DNA from: Zoogloeaceae bacterium
Lineage (GTDB): Bacteria > Pseudomonadota > Gammaproteobacteria > Burkholderiales > Rhodocyclaceae
Reading direction: 5' to 3'
Length of the DNA: 13,009 nucleotides
Assembly (NCBI GenBank): GCA_031259605.1
Contig: JAIRLE010000192.1
Location: 1-13,009, forward strand
Shown here: piece after piece, positions 8,394-13,009 of the stretch
Layout of the letters: every line of letters starts with the position of its first letter
Position numbering within the stretch: position 1 is the first letter of the stretch
Program-made: the position numbers and the translations under genes
Notes under the pieces: generated by a model
Database searches by the model: none
What the model saw: only the letters and a program-made list of their open reading frames with translations
Told to the model about the DNA's origin: nothing

Positions 8394-8428
8394 CTCCGCC
8401 GCAAGCCCGGCTTCGGCGGAGATTTTTT
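8394..8428 (+). terminator. Intrinsic terminator of sbp
   Basis: CTCCGCCG (8394-8401) pairs perfectly with CGGCGGAG (8414-8421). AAGC and GCTT inside the loop can extend the stem. A run of six T follows at 8423-8428. It lies 30 bp after the sbp stop and indicates that sbp is a single-gene transcript. The remaining 8430-8563 before the end of tgpA shows only a weak 5-bp hairpin (8459-8473) and nothing else that I can name. Confidence 0.85.
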
Positions 8429-8563
8429 GGTACTGGCGGGCGGCGATGCGTGCCTGAAGGCGCGGGGAGCGCCGTCCCTTGTTTTGCGGAAGACCTCCAC
8501 AGCGGCGCGCCGTTGCCGATTTTTGCCCCAAAACTCTGTTTCTGTTCCAATGGTTTCTGCATC

Positions 8564-10576
8564 TCAGGCGCGGGATTTCCCGGAGTTTGCCGTTGGCCTG
8601 CCTCCAGATTGCTTGACCGCGTTCAGGGCTTGGCGCAGGCTTGCGCTTTTGGGCGTCTGGCCTTCGTAGCGGGCGGCATAGACGAGTTGCGCAAGGTTCA
8701 GGAGGGCGGGATGGCGGGCGCTCAGGCGTTGCGCCAGCGCCAGCGGCGTCTCCCAACGCGGCGTGGCGACGCCGTTTTTCCGCAGCCAGATCAGCGCCTT
8801 TTGCCAGACGCGCAGGGCGGAATCGACGGGCTTTGCGCGGCGCGGGTAAAGCAGCCAGAACGCGAAGCCCAGGGTCAGGACGCCCATGACGGCAACCAGC
8901 GCAAGCAGGATGTGGCGCAAGCTTGGGTCGGCAAGCCCCAGCGCGGCGAGTATTTCGCGCTGGCGTTCCGGCGTGTAGCCCAGCACCCATTGATTCCAGC
9001 GGTTGTTCATTGCCTCCCAGCGGTAACGCGCCTGTTGCAGCCAGCCCACGGCCTGACCGGCGAATTCGGGCGCGGTGATCAGGCGCGCGGCCCGGACATC
9101 GGCGGCAACGCGATCTTCCGGAATGGCGGCGGTCGGATCGATGCGCCGCCAGCCTTCGCCCGCTATCCAGATTTCCGCCCAGGCATGGGCGGCGGATTGA
9201 CGCACGACAAGAAAACCATCGATCGGATTGAGTTCGCCGCCCAGATAGCCGGTCACCACGCGCGCCGGCACGCCCGCGGCGCGCATCAGGGTGACGAAGG
9301 CGGCGGCGTAGTGTTCGCAAAAGCCCAGGCGGGTATTGAACAGAAAATCATCCACGGCGTTTGCCCCGGAAAGCGGCGGATCCAGGGTATAGAAAAAATT
9401 TTCCCGCTGAAAATAGTCGAGGGCGCGCGCCGCCAGTTGTCGGGGATCGGCGGTTTCCTCGCGCCAGCTTGCGGCCAGCGCCCGTGTGCGCGGATTGTAA
9501 TTCTCCGGCAGTTGCAGGTTGTCGGTTCTGCGGTTCGGGGAAAGATTGACTTCCAGACGATAATCCGGGTAGGAAAGCATTTCCACGCGGGTGCGGACGA
9601 GAATGGGCTGCACGCTCCACAGGACGCCGCTGGCGCTCATCCGGCTTTCCAGGCCGATCGCCCGCGGATCGGGCATTTCCAGCGGCAACAACCAGTTGCG
9701 CTGATGCGCTTCCAGCGTCATGACATAACGCAGGGGCTGGCCGCGTTTTTCCACCGCGGGCGGACGCATGGAAAAATCGCCATTGCGCCAGACGCGTCCA
9801 TCATAATAATTGAATACAGGCCCGCGCCAGTAAAGCTGGCGGCGCGGCGGCACGACACCGGAAAACTGGACGCGCAAGGCAATGGCATCGTCATCATACA
9901 GCCGTGATATGCTGCCGGGACTCATGCTGTCGCCCAGTCCCGTGCGCGCGCCGTAGGCGTCTTGCGGCATGCCCCACAAGGGGCCGCTGATGCGCGGGAA
10001 CAGCAGGTAGAGGGCGAGCATGAAAGGCAGTGCCTGGCAGATCAGGCGCGCGGCGAAAGCGAGCAGGGGACGGATGGAAACGCGCGCGTCCGCGTGAATG
10101 TGCAGCAGCGTTGCCGTGACGATCAATGTGCTGAAAATGAGCCAGAGGCCGGTGAGCAGGTTCTGGCTGTAAAAATAATGGGTCAGCAGCAGGAAGTGGC
10201 AAAGCATGAGCAGCACCACGCTGTCGCGGCGGTCTTTGAGTTCCATGAGCTTCATGCTGGACAAGACCGCCAGCATGGCGACGCCGGAGTCGCGTCCTGG
10301 ATTGAAGCCATACTGGAAGGCGATGCCCGCGCAGGCGAGCAGCACCAGCAATATCCGGATCCAGGCGGGCGTGACGCGGTAGCCGCGCCGCCATTGCATG
10401 GCGCTGTAGAGGAGCAGGGAGACGATGGAGGCCGCCAGCCAGACCGGCAGATGATAAATGTGCGGCAGGGTCGTGGTCAGTACCGCCGCGCCCAGCCAGG
10501 GCAGGTGGATGTGCGCGAGGTACAGGGAGGGCGCGACCGTCCCCTCGCGCCGCCAAAAGCGCAGTCTGCGTTTCAT
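8564..10576 (-). CDS. tgpA: Membrane-bound transglutaminase-like protein (TgpA family)
   Basis: Seen: a 670-residue protein with about six hydrophobic segments in the first 200 residues, then a periplasmic region holding a transglutaminase core. The full catalytic triad is visible: C420 in LGFCEHYAAAF, H464 in SAAHAWAEIW and D480 in RRIDPTAA. One further membrane segment lies near 550-580 and is followed by a cytoplasmic tail. Known: this architecture (DUF3488 plus transglutaminase-like plus DUF4129) matches TgpA of Pseudomonas aeruginosa, an envelope protein reported as essential there, whose gene also follows moxR and DUF58 genes. The substrate is unknown. The start at 10576 gives the basic N-terminus MKRRLRFWRRE; a longer frame to 10666 would run through a repeat and is unlikely. 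GGAG at 10591-10588, 11 bp upstream, belongs to the repeat element that separates this gene from the DUF58 gene. Confidence 0.92.
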   Translation of the reverse strand: MKRRLRFWRREGTVAPSLYLAHIHLPWLGAAVLTTTLPHIYHLPVWLAASIVSLLLYSAMQWRRGYRVTPAWIRILLVLLACAGIAFQYGFNPGRDSGVAMLAVLSSMKLMELKDRRDSVVLLMLCHFLLLTHYFYSQNLLTGLWLIFSTLIVTATLLHIHADARVSIRPLLAFAARLICQALPFMLALYLLFPRISGPLWGMPQDAYGARTGLGDSMSPGSISRLYDDDAIALRVQFSGVVPPRRQLYWRGPVFNYYDGRVWRNGDFSMRPPAVEKRGQPLRYVMTLEAHQRNWLLPLEMPDPRAIGLESRMSASGVLWSVQPILVRTRVEMLSYPDYRLEVNLSPNRRTDNLQLPENYNPRTRALAASWREETADPRQLAARALDYFQRENFFYTLDPPLSGANAVDDFLFNTRLGFCEHYAAAFVTLMRAAGVPARVVTGYLGGELNPIDGFLVVRQSAAHAWAEIWIAGEGWRRIDPTAAIPEDRVAADVRAARLITAPEFAGQAVGWLQQARYRWEAMNNRWNQWVLGYTPERQREILAALGLADPSLRHILLALVAVMGVLTLGFAFWLLYPRRAKPVDSALRVWQKALIWLRKNGVATPRWETPLALAQRLSARHPALLNLAQLVYAARYEGQTPKSASLRQALNAVKQSGGRPTANSGKSRA

Positions 10577-10585
10577 CGTAAAACC

Positions 10586-10735
10586 AACTCCGGTTTGAAA
10601 CCCCGCCCGTAAGAAAGGCGCGAAGGTCGAAACCCCGGCCTCGGCTGGGGTTTCGACCGCAGCCATTGGGGAGGGGAGAGAACCCCCTTCCCAATGACGT
10701 TAGGCCGGCAGCCCTGAAGGGCAGCCGCTAATTTC
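10586..10735 (+). repeat. Structured intergenic repeat, copy A
   Basis: About 150 bp, matching the reverse complement of copy B (about 12855-13006) with roughly 20 differences by eye. Three hairpins follow one another. H1 has GGTCGAAACCCC (10625-10636) pairing perfectly with GGGGTTTCGACC (10647-10658). H2 has a 13-bp stem (10664-10676 with 10684-10696) with one G.T pair. H3 has CGGC-A-GCCC, loop TGAA, then GGGC-A-GCCG (10706-10727) with one A.A mismatch. The first part also holds CGCC...GGCG with a 9-base loop. The plus sign marks the direction in which the non-Watson-Crick pairs are wobbles. The element fills the DUF58-tgpA gap. Its far end overlaps the last DUF58 codons and stop (TAG, 10730-10728), and its near end carries the GGAG before tgpA. 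No transposase or clear target-site duplication is seen. Confidence 0.8.
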
Positions 10736-11714
10736 TTGCCGCCGCCGCTCCCGGAGCGGGCGCGTACAGCGCCAGCGCCTTCAGGCAGCGATGTTTGTGA
10801 AACGCGCCGCGCGCCGGGGCGAAGCGGACGCCCGGCAGACTGAGGCCGTAGGCGTATCCGGCTTCCTCGGCACGGATGACCCAGCCGGCAAGCAGGGAAA
10901 CGCGCGTTTCCACATCAACATTCAACTGCGTCCAGTCCAACCACAATTCGGCTTTTGCGCCGCCGGAAAAAAGTTTGATCAACAGCGGTTTTTCGCCGCC
11001 GTCGCGGGCGGCGGCTTTCCAGGCGATATGGCGGAGCGAATCGGCGCTCTGGCGTTCGCGCAGACCGGCAAAATCATCGTCGCCTTCCCGGCTCGGCCAC
11101 GCGCCGCTTTTGCCGATGGGCTGGCCCGGCGGCAGCGGCATGAAGATCGGGCGTGGATACACCAGACAGCGCGCTTCTGGCCAGGGATGGCTCCAGGCGC
11201 AGAACAATCCCAGCGGATAGCGGCTCTGCACGACAAGGCGCGGCAAGACAAGCCAGCCGCGCCGCCGCGCCGCCATGCCCAGACAGAAATGCGTTTCCAC
11301 ATTCCCCGGCAGATGCAGGATTTGCGCCGGATGCGGCGTCTCTTCACCGGGTGTTTCGTCTATCCGCCATTCCAGCGCTGGACGCGCGTCCGGCGCTGCC
11401 GCCAGCAGGTGAAACTGCGCGGTTTCGCCCGCATGTACCGGCGGATTTTCCAGCGCGCGCAGCTTCAGTCCCAGCAGGTTCTTGTGGCAATGCACCATGC
11501 TGACCAGCGCCAGGCTGGCAAGCAGGAAGACCAGCGCGTGTCCCAGCCCCAGGTCGTAATTGATGGCACCGATGAGCATGGCGAGCAGGGTGACCGCGTA
11601 CAGAATCCCCGTGCCGGTCGGCAGGATATGGATGCGCTGCCGTTGCAGGCGAATCGTTCCGGCCTCCGGAGCGCGTTTGCGGATGAAGCGGCGCAGAAAA
11701 TCCGGCGGAAACAT
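10728..11714 (-). CDS. DUF58-domain membrane protein, partner of MoxR
   Basis: Seen: 328 residues with two adjoining membrane segments (about 33-51 and 56-75) after a basic N-terminus. A soluble part follows that holds the DUF58 signature SADSLRHIAWKAAAR (223-237), preceded by SRYPLGLFCAW (164-173). Known: DUF58 proteins have a von Willebrand A-like fold and are encoded next to MoxR ATPases, which are thought to act on them as chaperones; biochemical roles are poorly defined. This is a short version without a recognisable complete metal-site motif, like those paired with tgpA genes. The start at 11714 lies 7 bp after the moxR stop, with no strong ribosome site, so coupling to moxR is likely. 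The last codons (ending AARN) and the TAG stop lie where repeat copy A ends, so the C-terminus may have been altered by the insertion. Confidence 0.88.
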   Translation of the reverse strand: MFPPDFLRRFIRKRAPEAGTIRLQRQRIHILPTGTGILYAVTLLAMLIGAINYDLGLGHALVFLLASLALVSMVHCHKNLLGLKLRALENPPVHAGETAQFHLLAAAPDARPALEWRIDETPGEETPHPAQILHLPGNVETHFCLGMAARRRGWLVLPRLVVQSRYPLGLFCAWSHPWPEARCLVYPRPIFMPLPPGQPIGKSGAWPSREGDDDFAGLRERQSADSLRHIAWKAAARDGGEKPLLIKLFSGGAKAELWLDWTQLNVDVETRVSLLAGWVIRAEEAGYAYGLSLPGVRFAPARGAFHKHRCLKALALYAPAPGAAAARN

Positions 11715-11721
11715 CGTGGTT

Positions 11722-12654
11722 TCAGGGAACGGGCGTACTGTGCAGCAACTCCTCGATGTCTTCGAGGCTGGCGGTGGTGTCGCCCTGACGCGCGCGTAGC
11801 CGGTGACAGGCGATACCGGGCAGGAGAATCTGGATGTCGTCCGGCAGCACCGCCTTGCGTCCGTCCAGATACGCCCAGGCGCGCGCCGCCGCCAGCAGGA
11901 ACAGCCCCGCGCGCGGCGAAAGGCCATGAAAGAAACGCGTATTCGTCCGCGAGGAGGCGAGCAGCGCCTGCACGTAATCCAGCAGGGCGGGCGCGACGAA
12001 CGTCCGTTCGCTGGCCGCCTGGTGCGCCAGCAAGTCGGCGGGCGTGAGAAGCGGCGTCAATTGCGCGATGCGCTGGCGCATATCGCCTGCCGCAAGCAGC
12101 GCGCGTTCCGAGAGGGTATCTGGATAACCGAGTGACAGGCGCAGCAAAAAGCGGTCAAGCTGCGATTCCGGCAAGGGAAAGGTGCCGATCTGATGCGCCG
12201 GGTTCTGCGTGGCAATGACAAAAAAAGGTTGCGGCAGGGCGCGTGTTTCGCCGTCGCTCGTCACCTGACGCTCTTCCATCGCCTCCAGGAGCGCGCTCTG
12301 CGTCTTGGGTGTGGCGCGGTTGATTTCGTCCGCGAGCAGCATCTGGGTGAAAATCGGACCGGGCATGAAGCGAAAATTGCCGCTTTCCCGCACATAGATG
12401 GAAAGCCCAAGAATATCGGCGGGCAACAGATCGCTCGTAAACTGCACACGCGCAAACTCCAGACCCAGAAGCCGCGCCAGCGTCTGCGCCAGCGTGGTCT
12501 TGCCCAGTCCCGGCAGGTCTTCAATCAACAGATGCCCGCGCGCCAACAGACAGGTCAATGCTAAATGGGTTTCCCGGCGCTTGCCGAGAATGATCCGCGC
12601 CGTCTGCTCGACGACGTCCTGCAGGGCGGAAAGCGAAGGAGAAGCAAGGCTCAT
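11722..12654 (-). CDS. MoxR-family AAA+ ATPase
   Basis: Seen: a 310-residue AAA+ protein with Walker A in EDLPGLGKTTLA (about 46-53), Walker B in MLLADEINRATPKTQSALLEAMEE (acidic pair at 109-110), sensor-1 N151 in FVIATQNP, the family block TFPLPESQLDRF with its Arg 168, and a C-terminal lid with SPRAGLFLLAAARAWA. These are the usual MoxR marks and the length is typical. Known: MoxR ATPases act as chaperones that assemble or activate partner proteins, often DUF58/VWA proteins encoded next door; here the DUF58 and tgpA genes follow on the same strand. The start at 12654 opens directly into the conserved helix before ILGKRRETHLALTCLLARGH. An in-frame extension to 12801 would run through repeats and is unlikely. 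No good ribosome site or promoter is evident. Confidence 0.93.
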   Translation of the reverse strand: MSLASPSLSALQDVVEQTARIILGKRRETHLALTCLLARGHLLIEDLPGLGKTTLAQTLARLLGLEFARVQFTSDLLPADILGLSIYVRESGNFRFMPGPIFTQMLLADEINRATPKTQSALLEAMEERQVTSDGETRALPQPFFVIATQNPAHQIGTFPLPESQLDRFLLRLSLGYPDTLSERALLAAGDMRQRIAQLTPLLTPADLLAHQAASERTFVAPALLDYVQALLASSRTNTRFFHGLSPRAGLFLLAAARAWAYLDGRKAVLPDDIQILLPGIACHRLRARQGDTTASLEDIEELLHSTPVP

Positions 12655-12675
12655 GGCGAATCCGGAAAAGGAGAA

Positions 12676-12828
12676 GACGCCATATTGACACAGATCAGGG
12701 GACAGAAGGCAGAGCAGCCCGTGGTCTGTGACCAATTGTCGCGTGGCAGACATGAGGCGCTCCATTCTGATCCCTGATCCTGAAGGCCACGAAGCGACCA
12801 CAGACCACGGAAGACAGAATAGGGCGTC
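12676..12828. repeat. Cluster of inverted repeats upstream of moxR
   Basis: CCGTGGTCTGTG (12719-12730) is perfectly inverted at 12799-12810. GACGCCATATT (12676-12686) is inverted at 12818-12828 with one mismatch and is nested outside the first pair, so the whole could form one long interrupted hairpin. GATCAGGG (12693-12700) is also inverted at 12772-12779, but it crosses the other pairs. A tandem CTGATCC-CTGATCC lies at 12767-12780. The pattern looks like a mosaic of repeat fragments. Origin and function are unknown. Confidence 0.6.
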
Positions 12829-12854
12829 ACGAAAAACCTCACCCCTTCGGTAGC

Positions 12855-13006
12855 AAAAATCAGCGACAAGCCCTTCAGGGCTGTCGGTTTAACTCCATTG
12901 GGAAGGGGTTTCTCTCCCCTCGAGAATGGCTACGGTCGAAACCCCGGCCGCGGCCGGGGTCTCAACCTTCGCGCCTTTCTTACGGGCGAGGTTTCAAACC
13001 GGAGTT
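12855..13006 (-). repeat. Structured intergenic repeat, copy B
   Basis: Reverse-complement counterpart of copy A, about 87 % identical by eye. On the minus strand H1 (12967-12934) keeps a complete stem, with two A-to-B changes seen as U.G and G.U wobbles and one G.U of copy A seen as G-C. H2 (12928-12896) has a three-base internal mismatch where copy A has GGG (here CTC). H3 (about 12885-12863) shows a G-C to A-T compensatory change plus one bulged T, with the same TGAA loop. In this copy the element reads toward moxR, so it could be part of the moxR leader RNA. The right edge of the window ends 3 bp past the aligned region, so the element might continue. Confidence 0.78.
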
Positions 13007-13009
13007 CGT

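Larger units (their letters stand above)
12655..13009. other. Gene-free region upstream of moxR, made of inverted repeats
   Basis: These 355 bp hold no credible gene. The left half (12676-12828) is a cluster of imperfect inverted repeats, and the right half (about 12855-13006) is copy B of the structured intergenic repeat. The moxR promoter must lie here or further upstream, but I could not identify it. Confidence 0.7.

Noticed and set aside
8459..8473. GGCGC-GGGGA-GCGCC as a terminator for tgpA
   Set aside because: The stem is only 5 bp, no T-run follows on the minus strand, and it lies about 90 bp beyond the gene.
6978..9320. 780-codon minus-strand frame spanning parts of mltB, sbp and tgpA
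   Set aside because: It overlaps three well-supported genes in other frames or strands and crosses the sbp terminator and promoter, so it cannot be a real gene.
8390..9907. 505-codon plus-strand frame opposite tgpA
   Set aside because: It is antisense to tgpA, whose catalytic triad and membrane segments are clear. The antisense product shows no domain.
12651..12869. 72-codon minus-strand frame upstream of moxR
   Set aside because: It lies wholly in the inverted-repeat region, has no ribosome site and overlaps the moxR start in another frame.
12855..13009. CRISPR array or insertion-sequence end
   Set aside because: There are only two copies, 2 kb apart and inverted, with no regular spacers and no transposase or terminal target duplication in view.

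Overview
The window looks like chromosomal DNA from a high-GC Gram-negative bacterium, most likely a betaproteobacterium. The basis is outer-membrane and periplasmic proteins, MutS and Sbp sequences that read as close proteobacterial homologues, and a squalene-forming HpnE that suggests hopanoid synthesis. The class is inferred from overall gene resemblance, not from a marker gene.

Layout from left to right. (1) 1-2076 (+): an autotransporter-like surface protein with a glycine/asparagine-rich repetitive passenger and a C-terminal beta-barrel. (2) 2095-2123: a 13-bp-stem hairpin between convergent genes. (3) 7167 down to 2149 (-): a tightly packed run mltB - hpnE - mutS, with 1-bp and 2-bp gaps (lytic transglycosylase, hydroxysqualene dehydroxylase, mismatch recognition ATPase). 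(4) 7168-7355: an AT-rich divergent promoter region. (5) 7356-8363 (+): sbp, a periplasmic sulfate-binding protein, followed by a clear intrinsic terminator. (6) 12654 down to 8564 (-): the conserved moxR - DUF58 - transglutaminase (tgpA) set. (7) 12655-13009: 355 bp with no gene, filled with inverted repeats.

The least expected structure is a roughly 150-bp intergenic element present twice in opposite orientations. One copy lies between the DUF58 gene and tgpA (about 10586-10735) and the other upstream of moxR (about 12855-13006). By eye the copies are about 87 % identical. Each can fold into three hairpins. Within the paired arms, most differences keep base pairing, either as compensatory changes or as G.U wobbles, and the wobbles work only when the element is read in one direction. 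This suggests a structured RNA element or a palindromic repeat whose RNA form matters. The two copies also form inverted repeats around moxR-DUF58.

Functionally the genes are mostly housekeeping or envelope-related: peptidoglycan turnover, squalene/hopanoid synthesis, DNA repair, sulfate uptake, and a MoxR/DUF58/transglutaminase envelope module. I see no defence system, CRISPR array, tRNA, rRNA or insertion-sequence transposase.
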